DNA of 64,000 nucleotides, taken from assembly GCA_012656075.1 (NCBI GenBank), contig JAAKBF010000076.1, positions 124,001 through 188,000 of the forward strand, given 5' to 3'. Of this stretch, positions 20,336 to 32,279 are shown in pieces. The position numbers and the translations under genes are program-made. Source of the stretch: Phytophthora hibernalis. Lineage: Eukaryota; Oomycota; Peronosporomycetes; Peronosporales; Peronosporaceae. Each line of letters starts with the position of its first letter. Within the stretch, counting starts at the first letter, position 1. The notes below the pieces were generated by a model. It was not told the DNA's origin and made no database searches. It saw only the letters and a program-made list of their open reading frames with translations.

Positions 20336-21696
20336 ATGCTCCGCGTCTTCACTGCTGCGGCGCTGTCGGTGATTCTTCTGGTTACTGGCACTAGTGCTGC
20401 TACCGAAAGTTCCGAGTACTTTGTGACTGCTGAGGCGCCGGACTACAACAACGAGGTGATCGCCAACTTGCTGGCCAATGTCAACTCTCTCCGCGCTGCT
20501 GGCGAGGCCTACGCGGTCTTCGATTGGGACAACACGTGCATGTTCGGTGATATCTCGTCAACGTGGATGTACTACCAGGTCGATAACCTGAACTTTCGCT
20601 TTGCGCCGGAGGAGTTCGAGACGATCTTCTCGCTAGGCTACAACGCCAGCAGCAGCGACACTTGTCTGCCCAACGGCACGCACTCGGTGATCGGCCAAGA
20701 TGTCAATGGCTCCGATGTAACTTTAGTCACGGCTCTCGCCGATACGGCTAAGGACTACAAGGTGCTGTACGATTCCTACATCGCGCCAACCTACAACTTG
20801 ACCATCGGCTCCGTTGCGAGCGCCTCGCTCGAAGAAATCAAGGAGACCGCCGAGTTCCTGAACTTCCGTGCCAAAATCTCGTTCCTGCTGTACAGTCTCC
20901 AGGTCTCGAACGGTGGCAACGGGTACTCGGAGTGCGCTCTAATCAACGCGATGATCGCGTACCCGCGTCTGCTTGTTGGTATGACGGAAGACGAGATCCG
21001 AACCAATATTCGTGCCAGTATTCGATGGCACTTGGCCGAGTCGCTGGATTCGTTCACGTACATATCGACAGGAGATCTGGTCGTCACGGGTTCGTACTCC
21101 AAGGGCCTGCGCATCTTCAACGGCCAAGAATCCACCATGCGCGCTCTGCGTGAGGCCGGCATTGAGGTTTATATCATCAGTGGGTCGCCTGAACTCTTCG
21201 CGGCCGAAGTAGGTGCCCTCCTTGGACTTGGATACCTGGTGCCTAAGGGCAACGTCTATGGCGGTCGCTTTAAAACGGACGACGCTGGAAAGTTAACGGG
21301 GAGCTTCAAGACAATTACCCGACCACATGGGGCCCTGGCAAGGCGACCATTATCACGAGCATCCTGATGCAGATCCACAAGGGGGCGGCTCCGATCTACT
21401 CGTCCGGCGATTCCGACGGAGATTGCGAGGCGCTCAGCATGGTGCGTGACGGCGTTATCGACACGAACAACCGCCTAATGGACAACTCGACGTGCATTTA
21501 CAACTACTACCAGAAAGCCTGTTTGTACTTTGGCACAACCGAGCCGATCACCAACAACGCCTACCTGCTACAGGGCCAAGACAAGTCGATTGGGACGTGG
21601 ATTACTTCCGGTTTCACTACTTCGGACGGCGTCACGTACGAATCGGGCGTGACCTCGAACGACGGGTGCGCCAAGTACAAGTTCCTGGATGTGTAA
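20336..21696 (+). CDS. secreted haloacid-dehalogenase-type phosphatase (one frameshift)
   Basis: About 453 aa. An N-terminal signal peptide (hydrophobic run in residues 4-20, cleavage near TSAATES) indicates secretion. HAD motif I is FDWDNT (Asp63, Asp65), motif II is ISGSPE (Ser), and motif IV is GDSDGDCE in the last third. Several N-x-S/T sequons and many Cys fit an extracellular enzyme; the substrate is probably a phosphomonoester. The frame breaks at about 21310: the first frame continues as a false tail to 21367, while the true frame (NYPTTWGPGKATII) resumes one base out and runs to 21696. One missing base explains it. An Inr/FPR element lies 59 bp upstream. Confidence 0.8.
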
Positions 21697-21769
21697 ATGC
21701 GCGGCGATCCCGATCACATTTGTCTAAAATAAAAATGCTAATGCGTTCTTCAAATCCCACCTCGGATGG

Positions 21770-24005
21770 TCTGCGGCCCGAAAACTGCGCTTTCCGCGGA
21801 CTTCTCTTGCTCTAGCTTCTAGCTACCGGTAGTGGTTATATCGAGCAACAAGGGATCATGTTTTGCGGCGGCGAGAAATGCAGGGCGCAGAGAGAAGAAG
21901 CCCATCTTCGCAAAGCAGGCAGGTCTCTGCCGAGGATACGGCCGTTATGGACCCCAAGTTGAAGCGGCGCCAGCTGCTTTTCGGCCAATCACGGGCCGAT
22001 CCGTTACTTCCGCCACGTCAGCCGAATAAGAAAAATCCAACCACGTTGAAGTGAGCGGCCGCCAGCTTCAAGGCTCTTTTGGCTACTTTACTTGTCGCTT
22101 TTTGCTCCTTGCTAGTCGCTCGTAGCAGTGGCAGCTTAGCATCGGTGGCTCGAGCATTAATGCTGCTGAGTTGCTGTTTCCATCACTGCCCCAACGCCCC
22201 AACGGCGCTTCAGCTCGCAATGGGATATCATGTCGACCTTGCCATGTCTGTCGGCACCCATTCGTCTGCTACAGTCGACCGATGGGCTCCGTTATTGGGT
22301 CCCCGCATGTACACAGGGTTTGGCGAGGATGATGACCTCCCTCGGAGAGGAGACGGGTAAAGGTGCTCGGCCTTAGTCGATGGTTGTAAAGCTCATCGCT
22401 GGCGGCAGGTCGCTTCGCGGTGCCGATGGTCTGTGGAGATGGAGGCACCAGGAATCCTGGCATGGAGAACTACCTGTAGAATGCCTATTATACTTGCCGC
22501 AGCTACAGCGGCTGGGATGCTGCTTCGGATGGTGCCTTCGCTGACCCAAGCTCGCTGACACGCACGCACTCGCTGGGCTGGCTCGGGTCACGATTCGGAG
22601 ACATACTTTGCTCCAAATGGACCACTATCGGACGAAGTGTGGCGCTGCCTGTCACGCTGCTTTCGTAGCAGAGCCCGCGCATTTAGAGCTTGCAGGCCTC
22701 CGCCTCCGATACGGTATGGTTAGTAAAGTATAGTGTGTCTGGAACACGGCTGAAGGTTGTCGCGGTGAAGACGTATGAACGCTGTAGGAGCTCGTACTCT
22801 GCCAGCAGCGATGCATGAGGCTGTCTATCCTTCTTGCGACAGCGTGGGGCAGCACTCACAGTAACGATAGTTGACGGGTCCGTCACGGACAGCCCTCGCT
22901 GGCGTGCCCCGCTCACAGGAGGTGTCGTCGACACTGGCTGCATGGCCACGATCAGGACTTCCTCTCCAGACACGACCCACCAACGCGTTCGGCTTCGCAG
23001 CGTCGGTCGGTCTCCGAGTCGCAGAGCACGACAGCCTGCTGGCACTTCTCCGATAGTATCGGCGATACGTTCTCGGCCGCCCCAGCGGCCACTAGCGCCT
23101 CAGCAATCGAATCGCGGCAGGCGCACGTCTTCATTAGAGAGTGATCGATGCCACGCTCCTCCTTTCTACTGCCAGTGGGATAAGATTCATCTGCAGTAGA
23201 CTACTGCAGATGAATCTTATCCCACCGCAGACAGGGAGGCCAAAGTGCATGTTGCAGTGGCAACGCCATGCTGAATGAGGCCAAGCAACAGTACAATTAT
23301 CCATACAACCTGCTGGCACATTCGCACGTAGCCAGCGTGGCCTCGAGTCGAGGCTCCCTCGTCGCGACGGGATCTGCTAATGTAGCAGGGCTAAAGCCCT
23401 TCCTCGGAGGGGTGAACTTCACCCCTCGGTCCTCCACGCACGCCCGCCTCGGTTAGTTGAAGCGGTCACGGCACAGCGCAATCGGTCCGTCGTGTTGCTG
23501 TCTGCAGCCAGGTACAACACGCGCTGATGATCTCCGTGGAGGTTGATTGGTCTCCACGTTGGTCACACGATACGAACGGACTGTCCTCGTCGAATTCTTC
23601 TAATCGAACGTCGTCGAGAGGCACACACCTGAGGCGGCCTCGGATAGGTGCCATCGCCTTATAAAAGTTGGGACCGACTGAGAGTTCGAGGAGATGAAGG
23701 CTCGACCACGGCTAGCATAGCGCCTTGCCTGACTCATTCATGGTCGCGCAGTCGAGGCTGGTCTCTCATCAGTCACGCTGAGAAACGAGTGCGTGGTCGT
23801 CGGCGCAAATCTCTCTTGCTTCATTTGTGCGTCAAGTGCACGGTGGCAGTGAACCGCAACGCATGGGCGGTCTGCTCTATACTAGGGCAACAACCCGAGT
23901 GCGCTTTGTATTTCTACGGAGCGAGGTCGGTAGTCTCAGAAGCGACACTGCAACCACCACGCCGTCAAGCGAGTCTAAAGTGTTGCGCCTCCGTGACAGA
24001 AGGCG
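21770..24005 (+). repeat. 2.2 kb dispersed repeat, copy A (inverse of 35740-37995)
   Basis: Starts at GGTCTGCGGCCCGAAA and runs nearly identical, in reverse complement, to copy B. Differences are small indels, many in short homopolymers (for example GG versus GGG near 23553; GGAGAGG versus GAGAGG near 22965), and a few substitutions. Conserved reading frames on the minus strand (MAPIRGRLRCVPLDDV; SVTDPSTIVTVSA; ASLLAEYELLQRSYVF) suggest a decayed gene of unknown function. No transposase or TIR was found. Confidence 0.75.
23176..23226. repeat. perfect 51 bp palindrome (copy A)
   Basis: Two 25 bp arms (outer GTGGGATAAGATTCATC) around one central base. The same palindrome is in copy B with the complementary central base, so it predates the duplication. 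Confidence 0.9.
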
Positions 24006-24187
24006 GTAAACACATGCATTAGGGGGCACAATTGGCAAATGGTACAAAAATTATGGTGTACTTTCGGACGAAGAAATGGTAGGAGTACTGGCAAAATATG
24101 GTAGCGGTCAGATATAAAATGCGTTACCATTATTATTTGTTAGTCTACCCTCAACTTTTCGTCAGCTCCCGCTACCTTCAATCCGTT

Positions 24188-24400
24188 ATGCCGCGCGTCA
24201 CCGCGCGCCGGCAGCTCATAGCTGACATTGTAAGTGTGGCTGCCGCCCCTTTCATGCGGAAGACTACGATGATTTCGTGGTGCTGGACAGCCTGCTCGAC
24301 GCGCGGCTGCCGGACGACAGCTTTCGCCATCTAACACGCATGTCGAAGCAGACTTTTCAGTTAGTCGCATCCATTTTTTATAACTACAGCCCGCACCCTC
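24188..24400 (+). pseudogene. N-terminal fragment of a Harbinger-like transposase
   Basis: ATG at 24188, then TARRQLIADIVSVAAA. After a frameshift the next frame reads FVVLDSLLDARLPDDSF and MSKQTFQLVASIFYN, which resembles the helical N-terminus of DDE_Tnp_4/HARBI1 proteins in oomycetes. Homology stops near 24385 and no catalytic domain follows. Confidence 0.4.
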
Positions 24401-25766
24401 AAGCTTTTTGGTTTTGGCGCCAACTGTAGTCTTCTTCTGCGATCCGAAAACTTTGTTTTGGCAAGTAGTCGTCGCGTGATAAGTGAACCTTTTGACTGCC
24501 CTTCGTCTTCATCACGGTCGCTCATTGCGTCTACACAGACCAGACGGATACGCGCTGCGTGAGCAAATGCCTACGGCTCAGTGAATATTTAAGACGCGCC
24601 TGTGTGTTGTGAGTCGAGTGCGTGGCGTAGGTCGTGCTGCTGTAAGCTGGGTGGGCTGTGGGCTGCAGGAGCGCACCTGTGAGGGAGTGCAGGTGAGCGG
24701 GGCAGAAGGCAGGGGGCGAAGGTACGGCGGAAATCTTTCCGTTGTAGTTGGAGTGCGCCCTCCGACAACTGACAAGCAAATGGCCTCGTCGGATGGACCG
24801 CCACCCGAAAATAGCTTACCATCTCAAAAATGGTTTACCTGTGGAGGTGATCCATTTTTCCGAGATGGAAATGTCCGCCGACCATAAAAATATGGTTACC
24901 ATCTCGGCAAGATTATGTTGCCAAAAAGCCAATTCTATTAACAGTAATTTCACACAGCAAATCATTTGACTTGGCAAATGTATTGTTTTGACCTATAAGA
25001 CATAAAAACCTCCAATAATTTATGAATGACCAGCCGCGCTGCGCTCCCGCGGTTCGCTTCGCTCGTGATATAGAGATAGAACCTCCGGCCTCACGTGTTG
25101 CCCTTACGCTTTCGTCTCCGGTGGGGGCCCTCTGCCCTGCCTTCGCCGTGACGCTGCGGGAACGTGCAGTGTAAGGTTGGTGCTATATCCAACCACGTCG
25201 CCCACCCCACTGTGTGTTATCCCAAGATTTTTGTGTGCCAGTACTATTTTCTGCGCCTCCGTCAGGGTCCGCAAGGATCAGTTTCGATTTGCCCCACGCG
25301 CAAAAGGCTGAGATGCACCCAACTTGCACACCCAGAACTGCATTTCTGCGTTTCCAGGCTGTAAACAAGATGGTTGTGCTTCAAAATCGAGTTTTAGCGT
25401 TTAGCACCTTCCTTTTAACTTGCATTTCCGCTTCGGAGTAAAATCGTACTTAGAATAAAATCGAGTTGTCAGGTCTGTAATATAATAGACTTTTATCGAG
25501 CCTTTTGCCAAAATATATGCAAAGCACAATACATGCTGCAGTCCGCATAGAGGGCAACGCACACCACAGCCGGTGATCAGACTCGCAAATGCCACGCACC
25601 CAACTTGCTGCAGAAACAGAGAATGATGGTCAAAACGCTGCTGCTCGTTCATTCGCTACCCAAGTTGAAGCTGATGTTAATTAACACGTAGCAGCGCTGA
25701 AACGGTTCTTAACCACGAAATGAGTTCACTCTATTAAACGATTGCTTAACCAAGGGACAGACGGCG
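24401..25766. other. no recognisable gene
   Basis: AT-rich and mixed sequence upstream of the ABC transporter. A stretch near 24830-24930 contains partial inverted copies of ATGGTTACC-like words and may be a decayed MITE. Nothing else is supported. Confidence 0.4.
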
Positions 25767-28700
25767 ATGGCGCTCGGTGAGAAGGTCCCCCTGCTGCCTC
25801 TGCACTCGTCGGTGGAGGTGGCCTGGCAGCCCAAAGGCGAATTGGGGGCTCAGCAGCAGGACACACCTGGAGCGCGCGCCAATTGGCTATCTCGCGTCAC
25901 CTTTAGCTGGCTCGGACCGTTATTAAGTCAGGGAGCTCAGCAGCCGCTCCAGGCTGAAGATCTATGGGGACTGGAGGCTGAAGACGACACTGAACGAGTC
26001 ACTGCCAACCTCCGAGAGGCTCTGCGGACTGGAGTGAGCGGGCAATCGCTCTGGACCCCGATCCGGAAGGTGCGTTCTGTTCTTAACTGATATGATATCT
26101 GGTGCGTGTTATTTAACACATATTTGTAACAACGTGGTCGATGTTAAGGCATTCGGCTTCAACATGTACGTTGCAGGCGCCTGTAAACTGGCTGGAGACT
26201 GTTTCGGCTTCGTGGGCCCCATTTGCATCAATGCTCTGATCAAGAATGTCGAAGACCCCAAGACGGCGTGGTTCGCCTCGTCGCACTATGGCTACGTCCT
26301 CAGTGGCACGCTGTTCGTCGCCTCAGTGCTACAGACTTTGTGTCTACACCAACATCACCACCTGGTGATCCGAGAAGCCATCCGCGTTCGCTCTTCTCTG
26401 ACCATGTTGGTGTACGAGAAGTCCTTGACGCTGTCTTCGCAGACGAAAAGCACGTTGGGCTCCGGGAGAATCCTCAACATGGCCACAATCGACAGCAATC
26501 GGATCCTCGAGCTGTTCTACATGATCCACTACTCATGGGCAGCTCCAGTGCAACTGATCATCGGCATGCTGCTGCTGGTCCATTACCTCGGCACAGCTTC
26601 GTTTGCGGGCGTGATCATCATGATTGTGCTGCTGCCTACGAGTGCGGCGTTCTCGTCACAAGCAGCAAAGATTTCGAAAAGGATGTTGGAGTGCACAGAC
26701 AAACGTCTGAAGTTTCTGACGGAGCTGTTCCAGAATATTCGTGTGATCAAGTTTTACGCCTGGGAGAGTGAGATGCTTGGACAAGTGGACGCCATTCGCG
26801 GCAAAGAGCTCCATTTTCTCAAGAAAGTGATACTTTGGAATGCGTACGGAAGGGTGATACTGCAGGCTGGGCCAGTGCTGGTGTCTTTCGGAACGTTTGC
26901 GGCCTATTCGTACATTCAGAGTGAACCCTTGACGGCTGACAGGGCGTTTACTGCCATTACCCTGTTTAGCATTTTCAGACTCCCTCTTATGGCGCTTCCA
27001 CAAGTCTTTTCACTGATCTTCCAGGCAAATGTGTCCATCAAGCGTCTTGAGTCGTTCTTGTATCTCGAAGGACACCAACCCAGTTCAACGTCTCTCTCCG
27101 CTTCTTTCATCTCTGACCCATCGTTTGAGATCCGACACGCAACTTTCAAGTGGTCTAATGACGGCCATGAAACGAACGAAGAAACTGCAGGGGGTCAGAC
27201 AGCAAGGAAGCTCCTCCTGCTCAGTTATCTAATATCACAATTTCAGTTCCGAAAGGGAAGCTGACACTCATCGTTGGAGTTGTTGGGAGTGGCAAGTCGA
27301 CACTCTTAGCGACGTTGCTCGGTGAATTGCAGCCTGAATATGGTGTGGTCCGCATTCCTTCAAGATATGTCTCCTATGCTGCACAAACGCCATATCTGGT
27401 TAACGCCAGTGTACAGGACAACATTTTGTTTGGGGCTCCACTGGATACGGCTCGACTTCACCGAGTTATCAAGAGCTGCGAGCTCGAAAAGGAACTTATC
27501 CGGCTTCCCAACGGTTTCCAGAGCGAAATTGGTGAGAATGGTGTTACATTGAGTGGTGGGCAGAAGCAACGCCTTTCAATTGCGCGAGCTGTGTATTCGA
27601 AAGACCAGGAGCTGTACGTGTTTGATGATTCACTCTCGGCTTTAGATGCCCACGTTGCTACACGCATCTTTGATCAGTGCTTTAACGAGACCTCGGATGG
27701 ACTGCTGGCTGGGTGCACTCGCGTTCTAAGTACTCACTCGCTGCAATTTGCTCACCAAGCCGACTGGATCATCGTTATGGACAAGATGCGTGTCGCTGAG
27801 ATGGGGACATTCGAGGACCTTACGCAAGTTACGCCAAATGGGAAATTCGCGACGATGTTGAGCTCATTTCAGCGTGGCGATGAGGCGGAATCAAAGCAGA
27901 ATGACACCCCGAGTAATCATACAGAAAATGTATACGCCATTCAATCCAAATCACGTTCGAATTCGAGCGTCGATGGCGAGTCAGGCCCTGGTGGTAGCGG
28001 CGTTCTGATTCAAGACGAAGAGAAGACGGAGGGGAATTTGTCGTGGGGAGTGTATGCATCTTATTTCGTGTCATGCGACACTATTTCGACCGTCGGAGCG
28101 CTGGCGCTTCTGTTTGCAACACAGATATCATCTGTGTCTACGGACTTATGGCTGACAAATTGGACAAGTTCTAAGCCGACAGGGGCGAATTTGACATTCT
28201 ACCTCACGGTATATGCTTACCTTGGCATAAGTACTATCACCCTTGGATTTGTGGGGATCTTTGCAGCCGATACTCTGGGCTTGGGTATGAAATGTTGTTC
28301 CGAGTTTTGACATGCACAATGCCTGACTGACTAGCTTTGTGTTGTGTGCAGCGCATCAAAACGAATTCATCACACACTGCTGCACCACGTCATTAAGGGA
28401 ACAATGCGCTTTTTCGACACGATTCCGGTCGGTCGAATTCTCAACCGGTTTTCGAACGATATGAACACCATTGGTATGTTGTTAGTTGCCATGGGTGTGG
28501 GTGGACTCTTTTAGATGCTAACTGGCTAACGACCGCTGCGTGTGCTGCGATGTAACAGACCAAAAACTAAACAACGCAATTGTGCAGTTTGTCACTATGC
28601 TTCTCGCACTTTTGAGCATGTTGGCCATCCAAAGTTCGACGGCTCCTGTGCTGCTAATTCTAATGATCCCAGTGTTTATCTGCTACGTTGGATACCAGAG

Positions 28701-30013
28701 ATTTTATGGGAAATCCTGTCGGGAGCTGCAACGGCTGGATAATATCTCAAAGAGCCCTGTATACGCACACTTCACCCAGACGCTGAATGGGCTGGTGACG
28801 ATCCGTTCTTTTGAAATGGTGGACCAAAGCCAGCATACGCAGGCGCTGAAGATCAACGATAACACCAAGGCATTTTTGCTGTTGAATCTTATCAATCGCT
28901 GGTTAGGCATTCGGCTGGAGTTTCTGGGAGCAGTGATCACATTTGCAGTCGCGTTCTTTGTCAGCCGTGACCACGCGGTACTATCTAGTGCTATGGCTGG
29001 TCTACTGTTGAGCTACTCGCAAAACATGACCTCTCTACTGAACTGGATCATTCGAAACAACATTGATATGGAGAACATGATGAATAGTGTGGAGCGTACA
29101 GACGAGTATTGCCACGTGGACACGGAACCAGTTACGCTGCTAGCTCACCACTTTGAGCGCTATACCAACCCCAAGTCACGTACGCTGCAGCTTCGACCGC
29201 ATTGGCCCGAGCACGGAAAGATCAATTTCGTCAACGTGTGCGTGAAGTACGACCCACTCGCGCCACCTGTGCTCCATGGTATCTCATTTACTGTTAAGGG
29301 TGGCGAAAAGATTGGCATTTGTGGACGTACAGGTGCCGGTAAAAGCTCTCTTCTTCTTGCACTCTTCCGTATGGTGTCTTTTGACAGTGGGGTTGGCGGT
29401 GGCGGCATCTACATCGACGAAGTGTCTACAACGGCGCTGACTCTAACTGAGCTACGCTCTCGGATGGCCATCATCCCCCAAGATCCTGTGCTCTTCGCTG
29501 CTCGTGTGCGTTTCAACCTGGATCCGACAGGGCAAGCCAGTGATAACGAATTGTGGGATGCGATCCGGAAATCTCGTCTAGAAGCCTTCATCAATGGCCT
29601 GCCTGGCGGTCTAGATGCCGAGGTCCTGGAGGGTGGTGAGAACTTCAGTGTCGGCGAGCGACAGCTCATTTGTTTGGCACGTGCTATTCTGCGCAACTCC
29701 AAAATCTTGTGCCTGGATGAGGCTACTGCTTCTATGGATCACTCCACGGGTACGAATAACACTGTCACTGGTTCCGCATACTTGAACTAACACTAACTTT
29801 TCCTGCTGTCATTGCAGATGAATTCATTCAAGCGTCCATCCGTAGGGAATTTGCCGAATCTACAGTGTTGACAATTGCTCATCGTGTGGACACAATTGTA
29901 GACTACGACAAGATTCTCGTGCTGAAAAAGGTCACATTGTCGAGTTTGGTCCTCCAGCAGAGCTGCGTACCAAGCCCAACGGCGAGTTTGCGGGCATGCT
30001 GAAAAACCCGTGA
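25767..30013 (+). CDS. ABCC (MRP)-type full ABC transporter, four introns, a few frameshifts
   Basis: About 1,340 aa, TMD1-NBD1-TMD2-NBD2 without an extra N-terminal TMD0. MRP-type landmarks: ANWLSRVTFSWLGPLL at the start; NBD1 Walker A GVVGSGKST, signature LSGGQKQRLS, Walker B LYVFDDSLSALD; TMD2 with FFDTIPVGRILNRFSND; NBD2 Walker A GRTGAGKSS, signature FSVGERQLICLARA, Walker B KILCLDEATASMD. It would use ATP to move conjugates or drugs across the plasma or vacuolar membrane. Introns: 26070-26148, 28285-28351, 28474-28558, 29750-29817 (67-85 nt). Single missing bases are implied near 27210, at the GGG of the second donor (28283), and in A5 near 29926, after which the true frame ends at 30013. 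Confidence 0.87.
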
Positions 30014-30215
30014 CGATTTCTACCGAAATGCTATTTTTCCCTTTGATGTTTATCTGATCTATTCCGTTTTGTATGTACATGTACATTTATATGAGTTCGC
30101 TACTGGTGGATCAAGCTGAATCGCAGAGAAGAAAATCAAGCGCCACGTCTCACAGTGCAACAGCCTTGTTTGCAGGCATTATTTACCTTCTCCTTTTCTA
30201 TCGAGCTCAGGGAAA

Positions 30216-31677
30216 ATGACCAGTAACCACGCGAGACTACTTCTGCATGGAGGCGACACCATGCTCGGTCGTGCTGTACAGCTCACCTTTCCGTTTCAAC
30301 AAAGACATGATCCGGGATTCCACAACAGCAGGAACATATTTGCTCATGGCGTTGCATTACCCCGCAACGGTCCTGCCGAGCAGTGCTCCCACGAGCTGCA
30401 GCGGCTTCGAGAAGCGAACCGTGATGGCTCCTATACTACCTGAGTGGTTTGAAGATTATCCCTCCTCCAGACGTACGGCTGCTTAACCTGGAGAATGCGG
30501 CGATCACAATCACGACGAACTATGATGTGCCGCTGAAAGGGATCAACTATCACATGCACGCCAAGAACATCCCCTAGTGTTCTCTCGATTCGCAGCAGCT
30601 ACTTTTGGTGGCAACGAAGTGGAGACGTTTGCAGTACACGGCAATTTATCTCGCTCAAGTCCTTACGTTATCTCAATGGCCAACAACCACGCGTTGGATT
30701 TCGGACGCCTCGCCTTTGAGCAAGAGACGCTCCCTGCAATTTCCACGCTGCCAGGCGATGCACGCGTTGTGGGTATTGGCACGTCGATTCTCGAGGCTGC
30801 CAAGGCGGCACGCATCGAGTTGCCAGAACATAGTCATCATACGAGTTGCATCGCTGTGTCGACAGTGTGCTCAGGTACACCTCCAACCTGGGGAGCAACC
30901 TCCATTCAACCGGGGATGGTTGTCCTTCCAGCGTTGGAGTCGACTACCGCCGTCCAAAAGGCAGTTGAAGCCACAGTAAGTGTTCTCCACGCAAACGATT
31001 TATCGTGGCCCCATCGTGGCGACTTGTTGGTGTTGTCGATCCACTGGGGACCCAACTGGGCCTACAAAGAACGTGACGACACAAAGACTCAGGTGTTTCG
31101 AATATGCGCATCGAGTCTTGATGAATTGGGCGTCGACCTGATCTACGGCCACTCGTCGCCACATCCGCGGCATGGAGCTCTATCGAGGCAAGTTGGTTAT
31201 CTACGGTGCCGGGGACCTGGTGAACGACTATGAAGGTTTTACCAACCGAGACGACGCAGCTTACAACACTTTGGGTGCTCTGTTCCTCGTCGACTTGGAC
31301 GTGAACCACGGCACTCTCAGCCAATTGTGTCTCGTGCCGACCTTCATGGACCGCCTGAGTCTCCGGCGAGTGAAAATCGCTCCTATGAGCGTTGGGACCC
31401 ACCCCACGGCCGAACTGTTGAGCATGTCGATGGGGTAGCGGAATTGTGCGAGACGATCAATCGATTTTCACGCCTGGATGTTGGCGATTGCCCCAGATCT
31501 GAAGATGGAGGAATCCCAGTGCAGCTCCATGTCGAAGACGAATGGGCTGGTGTTCCGGGTGGCCCAGTACTGATGTACTCTGAACTAAGTGAATTGTTGA
31601 CATTCATTCTGTCCACTTCAACTTCAAGTTTTCAGTTAATTCAGTTATGGTTTCAAAACGTGTTGACTCAAGGTTGA
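30216..31677 (+). CDS. CapA-type metallophosphatase-like protein (PGA_cap family), frameshifted
   Basis: Starts at ATG 30216 with LLLHGGDTMLGRAVQ, the metal-binding GD motif of the bacterial capsule-synthesis CapA family. Further family blocks follow in shifted frames: PPPDVRLLNLENAAI, KGINYHMHAKNIP, SMANNHALDFG, LSIHWGPNW, and GKLVIYGAGDLVNDYEG. Frame changes (around 30435, 30576, 31160 and 31430) are each explained by single-base gaps. Total about 450 aa; the 3' limit (31438 or the later frame to 31677) is uncertain. In bacteria the family acts in poly-gamma-glutamate export; the eukaryotic role is unknown. No signal peptide was seen. Confidence 0.65.
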
Positions 31678-32279
31678 AGCGTTCACTGCACGAGATCATC
31701 TCAGTTCCTGTTTCTTTTTGCTTCGGGACATGCTGATCGATTCCTGTCCGGATTTCGTCATTGCTCAAAAACGCATTGCAAACAGGGCACCCGAAAAAAT
31801 TACTCATAAAAATTAATTGCCATTTTTAATTATAATTATTAATTGCAGCGATTAGCAGAATTTTCTCAAAATTGTTTGCATGTGCTCGAGAGCTCTCAGA
31901 GCTAAAATACGTGTTAAATGCTGTTTATCCAAGTCTTTTCAGGAGAAATGCATCTAATACCTCGAACAAATGAAGTTGATCTCCTATTTATGCAAAAGCT
32001 CTTATAGAGTGCAAATATTACCAAAAATGAAAGTGAATTGGCGCAAGCACGTCTAGGTTATCGGTAAGCGGTCATTCTTCTTCGTAACACGTCCACTTGG
32101 GGTTCTGTTGATCTACTTTAGTTCTTATTCATCAAACTCACGCATAACGGACTCAAAGTCATCATTTTCTAGCTGATACAGGGTCACATTGAGAATGGCG
32201 CGAATCACTTATCTGTAAAATTCGTAGGACCAAAGACAAAAATGACAGTTACTATTGTCTTATTCTGTACGCTGTCGCT
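31678..32279. other. no recognisable gene
   Basis: AT-rich spacer between the CapA-like gene and the Crypton; no open frame of note. Confidence 0.5.

Noticed and set aside
23648..24022. 124-codon plus ORF in repeat copy A as a gene
   Set aside because: Recurs in copy B only because the DNA is duplicated, and is shorter there; no protein-level signal.
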